DNA of 64,000 nucleotides from Intestinirhabdus alba (GTDB lineage: Bacteria; Pseudomonadota; Gammaproteobacteria; Enterobacterales; Enterobacteriaceae). The stretch is from assembly GCF_009711095.1 (NCBI RefSeq), contig NZ_WMJZ01000004.1, forward strand, positions 1-64,000. Direction: 5' to 3'. Under the pieces are notes generated by a model, which ran no database searches, was not told the origin of the DNA, and saw only the letters and a list, made by a program, of their open reading frames with translations. How positions within the stretch are numbered: the stretch's first letter is position 1; the number at the start of each line of letters is the position of its first letter. Position numbers and translations under genes: made by a program. Below, in pieces: positions 1 through 8,388 of the stretch.

Positions 1-26
1 ACCGGGGTTGAGGGACGCAGCCAACG

Positions 27-52
27 AACCTGCGGCGTGAAAGGCGCAGGTT
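27..52 (-). terminator. hairpin after livJ
   Basis: A perfect 8-bp inverted repeat (AACCTGCG ... CGCAGGTT) with a 10-nt loop lies just 3' of the livJ stop codon. No clear U-tract follows on the minus strand, so it is a terminator-like or transcript-stabilising hairpin rather than a textbook terminator. Confidence 0.4.
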
Positions 53-55
53 AAA

Positions 56-1159
56 TTACTTTGCGTCGGTTGCCGTTCCATCAGCATGCCAGCTAAAGAC
101 GCCGAACTCAAAGCCCTTCAGGTCGCCTTTCTCATTCCAGGAGAGCGGCCCCATTACGGTTTCCACCTGATTCGCCTTCAGGTACTTTGCGATTTCCGCT
201 GGATCGTCAGACTGGTTCAGTCCGGCCTCCAGGGATTGCAGCGCGGCGTAGGTGGTCCAGACGAAGGCCCCGCTCGCGTCCTGCTTCTTCGCCTTAATGG
301 CGTCAACGATCGGTTTGTTCGCCGGAATCTGATCGTAATTCTTCGGCTTCGTCACCAGCATTCCCTCGGCGGATTCACCGGCGATATTGGACAGCGACAC
401 ATTCGCCACTCCTTCCGGCCCCATAAACCGGGTTTGCAGGCCCGCGGCGCGGGACTGACGCAGGATCTGCCCCATTTCCGGATGGTAGCCGCCGTAGTAA
501 ACAAAATCGATATTCTCTTTCTTCAGGCGCGCCACCAGGGTAGAGAAGTCTTTTTCTCCGGCGGTGATCCCGTCAAAGAAAACGACGTTGGCGCTGCCTT
601 TTTTCAGGCCGTCCTGCACCGCACGCGCCAGCCCTTCGCCGTACTGCTGCTTATCATGAATAATGGCAATACGCTGCGGCTTTACGCTTTCAAGGATAAA
701 TTTCGCCGCCGTGGGTCCCTGATCCGAATCCAGCCCGGTGGTGCGCAGAACCAGATTGTAGCCGCGCGAGGTCAGCTCCGGTGCCGTCGCCGCCGGGGTG
801 ATCATCAGGATGCCCTCATCTTCGTAAATATCGGAGGCCGGCTGGGTGGAAGAGGAGCAGAGATGGCCAATTACATACTTAATGCCGTCGTTAACCACTT
901 TGTTTGCCACCGCCACCGCCTGCTTCGGATCGCAGGCATCGTCATATTTGACCATCTGCAGCTTATTGCCCTTAATTCCGCCCTTCGCGTTAATATCAGC
1001 GATAGCCTGCTCAGCGCCGGTAAACTCCTGGTCACCATACTGCGCCACCGGTCCGGACATTGCGCCAACCACAGCGATTTTGATCTCTTCCGCCAGCGCC
1101 GACCCGCTCACGATTAAGGCAATACATCCTGCCAGTAACGCTTTACCCTTTATATTCAT
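56..1159 (-). CDS. livJ: branched-chain amino acid ABC transporter periplasmic binding protein LivJ
   Basis: Periplasmic Leu/Ile/Val-binding protein that delivers substrate to the LivHMGF ABC transporter, which should lie beyond the left edge. The 367-aa product matches E. coli LivJ along its length. It opens with a 23-residue signal peptide ([11 protein letters not shown]...GSALA, then EEIKIAV), and the mature part is a type I periplasmic-binding fold ([26 protein letters not shown]). An in-frame ATG 29 codons upstream would put a Lys/His/Asn-rich stretch before the signal peptide, so the start at 1159 is preferred. It is preceded by a GGAG-type ribosome-binding site. As in E. coli it lies downstream of rpoH in the same orientation. 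LivJ rather than LivK is favoured by the neighbour and the N-terminal sequence. Confidence 0.95.
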   Translation of the reverse strand: MNIKGKALLAGCIALIVSGSALAEEIKIAVVGAMSGPVAQYGDQEFTGAEQAIADINAKGGIKGNKLQMVKYDDACDPKQAVAVANKVVNDGIKYVIGHLCSSSTQPASDIYEDEGILMITPAATAPELTSRGYNLVLRTTGLDSDQGPTAAKFILESVKPQRIAIIHDKQQYGEGLARAVQDGLKKGSANVVFFDGITAGEKDFSTLVARLKKENIDFVYYGGYHPEMGQILRQSRAAGLQTRFMGPEGVANVSLSNIAGESAEGMLVTKPKNYDQIPANKPIVDAIKAKKQDASGAFVWTTYAALQSLEAGLNQSDDPAEIAKYLKANQVETVMGPLSWNEKGDLKGFEFGVFSWHADGTATDAK

Positions 1160-1679
1160 CCTGAGGCTCCCATTATTGTGGTTATTGCATTTGTTATGAT
1201 GTTGTTTTTTAGCATATAGCTTTGAACTAAAGCTCACGAATAGCATATTACTGCTATATCACGGCCTTGTTACCGCGCTTTTTCAGCACACTATGCTAAA
1301 CATACCGTTATTCCACCGGCTTTGGAAAGAGTAAATGATGGATTAAGGAGAGGTAATTCAGAACCAGCAGATGGCTATCTCTCCGTATGCGCGGTGTCAG
1401 GATTTTAAGCCACCGCAGATTCTGGCCCGCCCCGTCTCCGGGCACGTCAAAGAAATAGGCTGGCTTGAACGTAGTTCACTACGTCCTGCGCCCTCCGCCT
1501 TGATTACGCGCTTCTGGCTCAGCGTCGACGTCACGCCCGGTTAGGGGACACAGCCTGGTGCAGAAGGTGGGTGTGCGTATTAAATAGCCGGGGATTTCAG
1601 GCAGAACCGGCGCGGTGGAAAAAGTGGTAAGCCGCGAAAAGCGATAAGAGAAAAGGCGAAGGTATTCATTTCAGCGCAT
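1160..1679. other. livJ upstream region and intergenic spacer
   Basis: No gene is seen in these 520 bases. The part next to livJ (about 1160-1320) is AT-rich and must hold the livJ promoter. In E. coli livJ is controlled by Lrp and leucine, but I cannot pick out a binding site. The rest (about 1380-1570) has a GC-rich, repeat-like texture, including a small dyad ACGTAG-TTCA-CTACGT near 1471-1486, and may be an enterobacterial intergenic repeat. Confidence 0.5.
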
Positions 1680-1715
1680 AAAAAAGAGCACCCACGATAT
1701 GCTCGTTCGGTGCTC
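1680..1715 (-). terminator. Rho-independent terminator of rpoH
   Basis: On the minus strand GAGCACC pairs with GGTGCTC (1709-1715 with 1686-1692) around a 16-nt loop, followed by six U residues (1680-1685). It lies about 60 bases beyond the rpoH stop codon. Confidence 0.85.
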
Positions 1716-1777
1716 TCAGTGCCATCTGGCTGACGGTTTACGTCACGGGATCAGAACGGCTTCGGTGCACTGCGCCG

Positions 1778-2632
1778 TTATGCTTCGATCGCGGCCCGCA
1801 GCTTCTTCATGGCGTTCTTTTCAAGCTGACGCACACGCTCCGCTGAAACGCCGTAACGAGAGGCCAGCTCCTGCAGCGTGGACTTGTTGTCTTCGTCCAG
1901 CCAGCGGGCGCGAATGATCTCCTGGCTACGCTCGTCCAGGCCCTGCATCGCATCGGTCAGACGGTTTGCCGCCTGCTCCTCCCAGTTGTCGTCTTCAATG
2001 CCGTCGGCAAAGTTAGACGTTTTATCCTGCAGATAGAGCACCGGGGCCATCGGCTGGCTGTCGGATTCGTCGTCGGAGGACATATCAAAGGTCATATCCT
2101 GGGCCGCCATCCGCGATTCCATCTCGCGCACGTCTTTGCTGGTCACCCCCAGCTCACGCGCCACCATCTCCACCTCATCTTGGTTAAACCAGCCCAGACG
2201 CTGCTTGGTTTTACGCAGGTTAAAGAACAGCTTACGCTGCGCCTTGGTGGTAGCGACCTTAACGATACGCCAGTTACGCAGGACGTACTCGTGGATCTCA
2301 GCTTTGATCCAGTGTACCGCGAAGGAAACCAGGCGCACGCCCACTTCCGGATTAAAACGGCGTACGGCTTTCATCAGGCCGATGTTGCCTTCCTGAATCA
2401 GATCTGCCTGCGGCAGGCCGTAGCCCGCGTAGTTACGAGCAACGTGAACAACAAAGCGCAGGTGAGACAGGATCAGCGTCTTAGCTGCTTCCAGATCGCC
2501 CTGGTAATGCAGCCTTTCAGCCAGCGCCCGCTCTTCGTCAGCCGACAACATCGGCCACGCGTTCGCAGCCCGGATATAGGATTCCAGGTTACCAACAGGG
2601 GCTAAAGCTAAATTTTGCATTTCTTTGGTCAT
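1778..2632 (-). CDS. rpoH: RNA polymerase heat-shock sigma factor sigma-32
   Basis: Alternative sigma factor that directs RNA polymerase to heat-shock promoters. The 284-aa length equals that of E. coli RpoH. Visible parts are the region 2 core ([19 protein letters not shown]), the RpoH box QRKLFFNLR near residues 132-140 that marks this sigma family, and the region 4 helix-turn-helix at the C terminus ([26 protein letters not shown]). The start at 2632 has a GAGAGGA ribosome-binding site. In E. coli the mRNA 5' end is a thermosensor and the protein is turned over by DnaK/FtsH. Both are expected here from homology but not demonstrable by reading. It is followed by a strong terminator. Confidence 0.98.
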   Translation of the reverse strand: MTKEMQNLALAPVGNLESYIRAANAWPMLSADEERALAERLHYQGDLEAAKTLILSHLRFVVHVARNYAGYGLPQADLIQEGNIGLMKAVRRFNPEVGVRLVSFAVHWIKAEIHEYVLRNWRIVKVATTKAQRKLFFNLRKTKQRLGWFNQDEVEMVARELGVTSKDVREMESRMAAQDMTFDMSSDDESDSQPMAPVLYLQDKTSNFADGIEDDNWEEQAANRLTDAMQGLDERSQEIIRARWLDEDNKSTLQELASRYGVSAERVRQLEKNAMKKLRAAIEA

Positions 2633-2830
2633 TCAAATCCTCTCAGTTTATTGCGGCCGACACCTGATGACGATGCTCAGCAACAGGCGTGCCGGCGTTA
2701 ACGAGCAATAAAAATATCATCCGTTCTTTTATCAGACAGTGGGCTTATCCACAAGTTCCCGACGGCGCTGTGAATAAATTACGCACAAATTGTGATATGA
2801 AATCGAAATAGAGGCAAGCGCCAGCGAGCG

Positions 2831-2868
2831 CTCTTTCCCTGCGAACGGAATCCATTGCAGGGAAAGAG
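2831..2868. terminator. 12-bp inverted repeat between ftsX and rpoH
   Basis: CTCTTTCCCTGC (2831-2842) and GCAGGGAAAGAG (2857-2868) are perfect complements with a 14-nt loop, just downstream of the ftsX stop. No U-tract follows on the minus strand, so termination would be partial. It also lies in the rpoH 5' region, where promoters are expected. Confidence 0.5.
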
Positions 2869-2883
2869 TATATCACGCTTTTT

Positions 2884-3924
2884 TTACTCTGGAGTAAAGT
2901 GGCGTAAATGTTGAACCGTGGCAAGCCATGCCGCCACCCAGCCGATCATCGAGCAGACCAGCAGCAGCAGCAGGCACTCTTCGAAGGATAACCCGTTGAG
3001 ATCGAACCGGGTCCCAAAAACCTGCGCCACCTCGGCGACCGCTGAGGAGAGGCGCATCACCAGGATTTCTGACAATATCAATGAAAGAAATGCGCCGGAA
3101 AAGCCCAGCAGCGCGCCGCCGTAGAGGAACGGACGCAGAATAAAGCCGTCGGTCGCGCCGATCAGCTTCTGCACGTTAATGGTATCCCGGCGGGCAAAGA
3201 TGCTCAGACGCACGCTGTTGCCGATTACAAGGAACACCGCCGCCACCATCAGCACCCCGATCATCGCCGACACGCGGCCAACCAGCCCGGTCAGCGTCGA
3301 CAGGCGGGCGAACCAGCTGTCGTCCATACGCACTTCGTCAATACCGTTGATTCGCGCAATGCGATCGCGCAGGGTAGTGAGCGACTCGGTGCCCTGGAAA
3401 TCCAGCTTAGGAACGACCACCGCCACCGCCGGCAGCGGGTTCTCCTCCAGCATATCCAGCGCACCGCCGAAGCCGGACCAGTTGCGGAACTCGCCGAGAG
3501 CGTCATCGCGGGAAAGATAGTTCACCTTATCCACTCCCTGCTCCGCCTGCAGCTGCGCCACCACCCCGGCCGCCGCGTCATCGTCCAGCGTCTTTTGCAG
3601 ATAGACGGTAATTTGCGGCGTCGGGTAGTACTGGGAGGCCGCCTGATCGACATTCTTGTAGACCATGTAGCAGACGCTCGGCAGCGTCAGGGAGATGGCG
3701 ATCACCATTATCGTCAGGAAGGTGGCCAGCGGCTTGCTTTTCAGATCCTGCAGCGCGCCGTGAAAGGCGTAGCGCACCTGCTCGTTAAATACATTGCTCT
3801 TTCGCGAGTTCGGTCCCGGCGCGGGCTTCGCGCGTTTTGGTCCGCCGCTGCCGCCCGATTTGCGCAGGCGATCCAGCCGGCCACCAGGCTGTCTGACAGA
3901 GTTTACTGCGTCGCGCTTATTCAC
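2884..3924 (-). CDS. ftsX: cell division protein FtsX
   Basis: Membrane partner of FtsE. The FtsEX complex works at the division septum, regulating peptidoglycan hydrolases (via EnvC) and divisome assembly. The 346-aa protein has a Lys/Arg/Pro-rich cytoplasmic N terminus, a first membrane segment ([21 protein letters not shown]), a large periplasmic loop (~100-215) and three C-terminal membrane segments. The chosen start is GTG at 3924 (MNKRDAVN), which overlaps the ftsE stop by 8 nt and has a GGAGG ribosome-binding site 8-9 nt upstream; it corresponds to the E. coli start. An ATG at 3951 would add nine residues and deepen the overlap. Third gene of ftsY-ftsE-ftsX. Confidence 0.95.
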   Translation of the reverse strand: MNKRDAVNSVRQPGGRLDRLRKSGGSGGPKRAKPAPGPNSRKSNVFNEQVRYAFHGALQDLKSKPLATFLTIMVIAISLTLPSVCYMVYKNVDQAASQYYPTPQITVYLQKTLDDDAAAGVVAQLQAEQGVDKVNYLSRDDALGEFRNWSGFGGALDMLEENPLPAVAVVVPKLDFQGTESLTTLRDRIARINGIDEVRMDDSWFARLSTLTGLVGRVSAMIGVLMVAAVFLVIGNSVRLSIFARRDTINVQKLIGATDGFILRPFLYGGALLGFSGAFLSLILSEILVMRLSSAVAEVAQVFGTRFDLNGLSFEECLLLLLVCSMIGWVAAWLATVQHLRHFTPE

Positions 3925-4585
3925 TGACCACGCCTCCGTGCAAATGACCATCGCTCAGGGTGAGCATGCGGTACGATCGGCTTGAGATCAGCCCCATGTC
4001 GTGCGTTGCCATCAGTACCGTCACCCCGACGCGGTTAAACTCTTCAAACAGGCGCAAAATGCCTTCCGACAGCGCTTCGTCCAGATTGCCGGTTGGTTCA
4101 TCCGCTAACAGTACCGCTGGCTTATTGACCACCGCACGGGCGATGCCCACGCGCTGCTGTTCGCCGCCGGAAAGTTGAATAGGGAAATTTCTCGCTTTGT
4201 CCAGCAGCCCGACCTTATCCAGCGCCGCCGAAACGCGACGCCGGATATCCTCACCGCTGGCACCGGCGATGATCAGCGGGATCGCCACATTATCGTAGAC
4301 GGTGCGGTCCATCAGCAGATGGTGATCCTGGAAAATCATCCCGATCTGGCGACGCAGAAACGGCACCTCCCGGTTCTTCAGGCGGGTAATATCATGCCCG
4401 CTGAAGATAATTTTCCCGGCGCTTGGCCGCTCAATTCCACAGATAAGCTTCAGCAGGGTACTTTTCCCCGCGCCGGAATGGCCGGTCAGAAACGCCATCT
4501 CGCCCGGCTGCATATGGAAGGTAACGCCCTGCAGCGCTTGTCTCCCGCCGAGATAGGCCTTGCTGACATGTTCAAAGCGAATCAT
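3917..4585 (-). CDS. ftsE: cell division ATP-binding protein FtsE
   Basis: ABC ATPase subunit of FtsEX. The 222-aa protein has Walker [10 protein letters not shown] near residue 36, the signature [14 protein letters not shown] and Walker [12 protein letters not shown], followed by the switch-region histidine (ATHD). It lies two bases after the ftsY stop and overlaps ftsX, so the three genes are translationally coupled in the conserved gammaproteobacterial order. Length and motifs match E. coli FtsE. Confidence 0.97.
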   Translation of the reverse strand: MIRFEHVSKAYLGGRQALQGVTFHMQPGEMAFLTGHSGAGKSTLLKLICGIERPSAGKIIFSGHDITRLKNREVPFLRRQIGMIFQDHHLLMDRTVYDNVAIPLIIAGASGEDIRRRVSAALDKVGLLDKARNFPIQLSGGEQQRVGIARAVVNKPAVLLADEPTGNLDEALSEGILRLFEEFNRVGVTVLMATHDMGLISSRSYRMLTLSDGHLHGGVVSE

Positions 4586-4587
4586 TG

Positions 4588-6045
4588 TTAATCCTCTCGG
4601 GCAAAAAGTGCCTCTATAAAATCGTCCGCCTTAAACGGACGTAAATCCTCGATACGCTCGCCTACGCCGATATAGCGGATAGGAATGCCGAACCGATCGG
4701 CCACCGAGAAGATCACCCCGCCCTTCGCCGTGCCGTCCAGCTTGGTGAGGGTAATGCCGGTCAGGCCAACCGCTTCATGGAACAGTTTGGCCTGGCTTAT
4801 CGCATTCTGCCCGGTGCTGGCGTCGATAGTCAGCATAATTTCATGGGGCGCATCCTCGTCCAGCTTCTTCATGACGCGAACGATTTTCTTCAGCTCTTCC
4901 ATCAGGTGCGCTTTATTCTGCAGGCGACCCGCGGTATCGGCGATCAGCACGTCGATGCCGCGCACCTTCGCCGCCTGAATGGCGTCGAAAATCACCGAGG
5001 CGGAATCAGCGCCGGTATGCTGGGCGATAACCGGAATCGCGTTACGCTCGCCCCACACCTGCAGCTGCTCCACCGCCGCCGCGCGGAAGGTATCGCCCGC
5101 CGCCAGCATCACCGATTTGCCCTGCTGTTCGAACTGGCGCGCCAGCTTGCCGATGGTGGTGGTTTTCCCCACCCCGTTGACCCCGACCATCAGAATAACA
5201 AACGGCGTCCTGCCTTCGACGTTCAGCGGAGCATCGACTTTCGCCAGAATCTCGCCCATCTCCTCTTTCATCAGGCCGTACAGCGCCTCGGCGTCCTTGA
5301 GCTGCTTACGGCTGGCGCTTTCCGTCAGGTTCGCGACGATCTTGCGCGTGGTCTCCACCCCAACGTCGGCGATAAGCAGCTGCTCTTCCAGCTCCTCGAA
5401 CAGATCGTCGTCGATTTTCTTACCGCGGAACAGGCTGATAAATCCGGAACCGAGATTTTCTTTGGTTTTCAGGAGACTGCGCTTAAGCCGCGCGAAAAAT
5501 CCCTCTTTGGTCGGCTTTTCCTGCTCCCGCTGCGGTGCCTCTGCTTCGTCATCGGCAAGGTGAGCCACCGTTTCCTGCGCCTGCGCCGCCTCAGCGGCCG
5601 GTGCCTCTTCTTCTTCGTCGGCAAGGTCAGCCGCGGCCTCAACGGCCAGCGTTTCCGTTGGCTCTACTTCCGCTTCCGGTGCAGGCTGCGGTGCGTCGAC
5701 GGTGCTCACGGCTTCCGCTGCCGCCGGCTCCTCTGGCCAGGCCGCCACCGGCGGCGCGTCAAGGATCTCCGTCTCTTCCGCCTGCCGCTCCGCTGTGACG
5801 GGCTGCGGTTTTTCACTCTCCTGAACCTGTTCAGTGACCTCTACCAGCCGTTCGGCAAAGGCTTCCGTTTCTTGCTTATCGTGCGCGGGCGCTTCCGCTT
5901 CTACGTCAGCGGCCGTTTCAACAGGCGTTTCCGGCAGCTGCTGCTCTTCAATACCCTGCCGATCTTCGGTTTTTTGTTCCGGCTGCTGCTCTTTTTCACC
6001 GAAGCCCAGCCAGGAAAAGAAGCCACGTTTTTTTTGTTTTGCCAT
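4588..6045 (-). CDS. ftsY: signal recognition particle receptor FtsY
   Basis: SRP receptor GTPase that docks ribosome-nascent-chain complexes at the SecYEG translocon. The 485-aa protein has the usual acidic, low-complexity A domain (residues ~15-190, rich in Glu/Ala/Pro, poorly conserved in length) and then the NG domain. Visible GTPase motifs are GVNGVGKTTTIGKLA (near 290), DTFRAAAVEQL, DTAGR and TKLDGTAKGG. First gene of the ftsYEX operon, divergent from rsmD. Confidence 0.97.
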   Translation of the reverse strand: MAKQKKRGFFSWLGFGEKEQQPEQKTEDRQGIEEQQLPETPVETAADVEAEAPAHDKQETEAFAERLVEVTEQVQESEKPQPVTAERQAEETEILDAPPVAAWPEEPAAAEAVSTVDAPQPAPEAEVEPTETLAVEAAADLADEEEEAPAAEAAQAQETVAHLADDEAEAPQREQEKPTKEGFFARLKRSLLKTKENLGSGFISLFRGKKIDDDLFEELEEQLLIADVGVETTRKIVANLTESASRKQLKDAEALYGLMKEEMGEILAKVDAPLNVEGRTPFVILMVGVNGVGKTTTIGKLARQFEQQGKSVMLAAGDTFRAAAVEQLQVWGERNAIPVIAQHTGADSASVIFDAIQAAKVRGIDVLIADTAGRLQNKAHLMEELKKIVRVMKKLDEDAPHEIMLTIDASTGQNAISQAKLFHEAVGLTGITLTKLDGTAKGGVIFSVADRFGIPIRYIGVGERIEDLRPFKADDFIEALFARED

Positions 6046-6114
6046 CTGCGACTACACCCCTCGCGGCGCTATATACATGGAAGCCTAAAAAATGATGAAA
6101 TAGTCTATCACTGA

Positions 6115-6137
6115 TACCCAATGAATTTCGAGTTGCG
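6115..6137. repeat. solo end of an enterobacterial intergenic repeat
   Basis: The stretch ATACCCAATGAATTTCGAGTTGC in the ftsY-rsmD gap resembles the terminal sequence of the ERIC-like element at 28095-28227 (TATACCCTAAATAATGCGAG...). No matching second end is present nearby, so it is probably a degenerate single end. Confidence 0.35.
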
Positions 6138-6304
6138 TCAGGACGACGCAATCAACGGTAAGCCTGTGCGCAACGAATTTATACGGGCGGGTCAGTCTTC
6201 CGACGAAACGGCCAGCATAGCGCGTCGGCTCAGGCAACCGAAAACGCAGCGGGTTAACTTAATTTATATCACCGCCCGGCGTAACGGCGGTTTGAGCATG
6301 GAAA

Positions 6305-6901
6305 ATGAAAAAAGCAAATCACTCAGGCAGCGGCCAGATCCGCATCATCGGCGGACAGTGGCGGGGCCGCAAACTTCCGGTTCCGGACAGCCCCGGCCTG
6401 CGCCCTACCACCGATCGAATACGCGAAACGCTGTTCAACTGGCTGGCACCGGTGATGGTGGACGCCCACTGTCTGGACTGCTTTGCCGGCAGCGGCGCGC
6501 TGGGGCTGGAGGCGCTCTCCCGCTACGCCGCCAGCGCCACGCTGCTGGAGAGGGATCGCGGCGTCTCGCAGCAGCTGCAAAAAAACCTTGCTACGCTAAA
6601 AGCAGGCAACGCCCGGGTCGTCAACGCCGATACGTTGACCTGGCTGGCCCAGCCGGGCACGCCGCACAGCGTGGCATTCGTCGATCCACCGTTTCGCAAG
6701 GGGCTGCTGGGTGAAACGCTGAATCTGCTGGAAACCCACGGCTGGCTGACGGAAGAGGCCTGGATCTACGTTGAAAGCGAAGTGGAAAACGGTCCGCCGC
6801 CCGTTCCCGCAGGCTGGTCGCTGCATCGCGAAAAGGTTGCCGGCCAGGTCGCCTGCCGGCTCTATCGGCGTGAGGCGCAAGGAGAAAACGATGTTGATTA
6901 A
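6305..6901 (+). CDS. rsmD: 16S rRNA (guanine(966)-N2)-methyltransferase RsmD
   Basis: SAM-dependent methyltransferase that makes m2G966 in 16S rRNA in the assembled 30S subunit. The 198-aa product aligns end to end with E. coli RsmD. It has the SAM-binding motif LDCFAGSGALGLEALSR (near residue 58) and the catalytic DPPF motif typical of N-methyltransferases (FVDPPFRKGLL, near 125). It overlaps yhhL by 11 nt, so the two are coupled. Divergent from ftsY. Confidence 0.97.
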   Translation: MKKANHSGSGQIRIIGGQWRGRKLPVPDSPGLRPTTDRIRETLFNWLAPVMVDAHCLDCFAGSGALGLEALSRYAASATLLERDRGVSQQLQKNLATLKAGNARVVNADTLTWLAQPGTPHSVAFVDPPFRKGLLGETLNLLETHGWLTEEAWIYVESEVENGPPPVPAGWSLHREKVAGQVACRLYRREAQGENDVD

Positions 6902-7160
6902 CCTGGGGCGTTTGCTGATGCTGTGCGTCTGGGCGTTTTTGCTGCTCAACCTGATGCAGCCGTTCCCTCGCCCGCTAAATATCTTTGTAAACGTCGCGCT
7001 GGTGTTTATGGTGCTGATGCACGGCCTGCAGCTGGCCCTGCTGAAGGCTACCGTGCCAAAAGAGGGGCCTCAGCTCACCGCCGGTGAGAAGATCCGTATT
7101 TTTCTGTTCGGCGTCTTCGAACTGCTGGCCTGGCAGAAGAAGCCCGGCCTTAAAAAATAG
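6891..7160 (+). CDS. yhhL: DUF1145 family inner membrane protein YhhL
   Basis: Small 89-aa membrane protein of unknown function, conserved in Enterobacteriaceae beside rsmD. Two hydrophobic segments are visible (residues ~4-22 and ~31-52), followed by a basic C-terminal tail ending in KKPGLKK. The start at 6891 is chosen because MLINLGRLLML matches E. coli YhhL and a GGAG ribosome-binding site stands 5-9 nt upstream. An upstream ATG would lie inside rsmD. Confidence 0.9.
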   Translation: MLINLGRLLMLCVWAFLLLNLMQPFPRPLNIFVNVALVFMVLMHGLQLALLKATVPKEGPQLTAGEKIRIFLFGVFELLAWQKKPGLKK

Positions 7161-7177
7161 GCCCGCTCGCGGCGGGC
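7152..7177 (-). terminator. terminator of yhhM
   Basis: On the minus strand GCCCGC-CGCGA-GCGGGC is followed by CTATTTTTT, a good Rho-independent terminator for yhhM that overlaps the 3' end of the convergent yhhL. Confidence 0.75.
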
Positions 7178-7184
7178 GGCCGTC

Positions 7185-7544
7185 TTACCGTTCCGTCGCA
7201 AAGTCGACAAAGCGCGATCCTTTGTAGCTCAACGTCCCCTTCTCCCCCACCGTCAGGGCGTGGTACTGCTGCGCCTCCAGGCGGAAAGTCTGCGGCAGGC
7301 CGCCCGCCAGCGGCTTAAAGCTCGCCTCATAGCGCATACTGCTGCCCGCCGGCGTCACCTCCTGCTGGCGCGAGCGCCTGTCGTTAACCGGCTTTTCCCG
7401 CTTGCCGCTGACCGTCACCTGCTTTTGTTGCAGCGGCGCGGCGTCATTCACGGCTTTTTCCCGCCGCTGTGCAACCAGGCGCAGGGAGGCGGCAATCACA
7501 ATTAAGCCTATGATAATAATCAATAAAACAGGTGGTTTACTCAT
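7185..7544 (-). CDS. yhhM: DUF2500 family protein YhhM
   Basis: 119-aa protein of unknown function conserved in enterobacteria. It has an N-terminal membrane anchor (VLLIIIIGLIVIAASL, residues ~6-22) and a small domain of about 90 residues probably facing the periplasm (YEASFKPLAGGLPQTFRLEAQQYHALTVG). The start at 7544 (MSKPPVLL) matches E. coli YhhM. The frame stays open upstream to another ATG, but the extra 44 residues are not conserved. Confidence 0.9.
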   Translation of the reverse strand: MSKPPVLLIIIIGLIVIAASLRLVAQRREKAVNDAAPLQQKQVTVSGKREKPVNDRRSRQQEVTPAGSSMRYEASFKPLAGGLPQTFRLEAQQYHALTVGEKGTLSYKGSRFVDFATER

Positions 7545-7685
7545 CCGTTGCCCCGCTCTGATAAAGTGAAATGAAGCATACCCCGCCGGGAATAAAGTTG
7601 TCATCAGACACCGTCGGCCTCTACACTGAACGTCAGGGCCGCGAGCATTCCGCTTGCGAAAAAATAACGAATTCAAGGAACTAAA

Positions 7686-8312
7686 ATGCTTTGGTCGTTT
7701 ATCGCCGTCTGCCTTTCCGCATGGTTATTTGTAGACGCATCATACCGTGGACCGGCGTGGCAACGCTGGGTCTTTAAACCCGTCACGCTGTTACTCCTGC
7801 TTTTACTGGCCTGGCAGGCCCCCATGTTTAACGCCATCAGCTACCTGGTGCTGGCCGGTCTGTGCGCCTCGCTGCTGGGCGACGCGCTGACGCTGCTGCC
7901 CCGCCAGCGCCTGCTGTACGCCATCGGCGCGTTTTTCCTCTCGCACCTGCTTTATACCATCTACTTCGCCAGCCAGATGACGCTCTCCTTTTTCTGGCCG
8001 CTGCCGCTGGCGCTGCTGGTGCTCGGCGCGCTGCTGGTGGCGACGATCTGGACGCGGCTGGATGAGCTGCGCTGGCCGGTGTGCACCTTCATCGCTATGA
8101 CGCTGGTGATGGTATGGCTGGCCGGGGAGCTGTGGTTCTTCCGCCCCACCGCCCCGGCGCTCTCCGCGTTTATCGGCGCATCGCTGCTGTTCCTTGGCAA
8201 TATCGTCTGGCTGGGCAGCCACTATCGCCGCCGCTTCCGCGCCGATAGCGCCATTGCCGCCGCCTGCTACTTCGCCGGGCACTTCCTGATCGTCCGCTCG
8301 CTTTATCTGTAA
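7686..8312 (+). CDS. yhhN: lysoplasmalogenase family membrane protein YhhN
   Basis: 208-aa polytopic membrane protein of the YhhN/TMEM86 family. The animal members hydrolyse the vinyl-ether bond of lysoplasmalogen; the enterobacterial substrate is unknown. Hydrophobic segments run almost the whole length (for example [27 protein letters not shown]). A family-typical LGDALTLLP motif is near residue 61. AAGGA lies just upstream of the ATG. Standalone gene between yhhM and zntA. Confidence 0.88.
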   Translation: MLWSFIAVCLSAWLFVDASYRGPAWQRWVFKPVTLLLLLLLAWQAPMFNAISYLVLAGLCASLLGDALTLLPRQRLLYAIGAFFLSHLLYTIYFASQMTLSFFWPLPLALLVLGALLVATIWTRLDELRWPVCTFIAMTLVMVWLAGELWFFRPTAPALSAFIGASLLFLGNIVWLGSHYRRRFRADSAIAAACYFAGHFLIVRSLYL

Positions 8313-8318
8313 TATCAC

Positions 8319-8350
8319 TTGACTCTGGAGTCTACTCCAGAGTGTATCCT
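8319..8350 (+). promoter_or_regulatory. ZntR-controlled promoter of zntA
   Basis: The -35 TTGACT (8319-8324) and -10 TATCCT (8345-8350) are separated by 20 bp, the over-long spacer typical of MerR-family promoters. In the spacer the arms ACTCTGGAGT and ACTCCAGAGT (8322-8343) form a 10-bp perfect dyad almost identical to the E. coli ZntR operator. Expected behaviour is Zn/Cd/Pb-induced activation by DNA untwisting. Confidence 0.93.
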
Positions 8351-8388
8351 CCGGTTAATGAGTAAATTGTCATCAACCGGAGGATGCC

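Noticed and set aside
4777-6114. 445-aa plus-strand open frame opposite ftsY
   Set aside because: It is fully antisense to ftsY, Arg/Leu/His-rich without domains, and its openness follows from the GC-rich codon pattern of the real gene.
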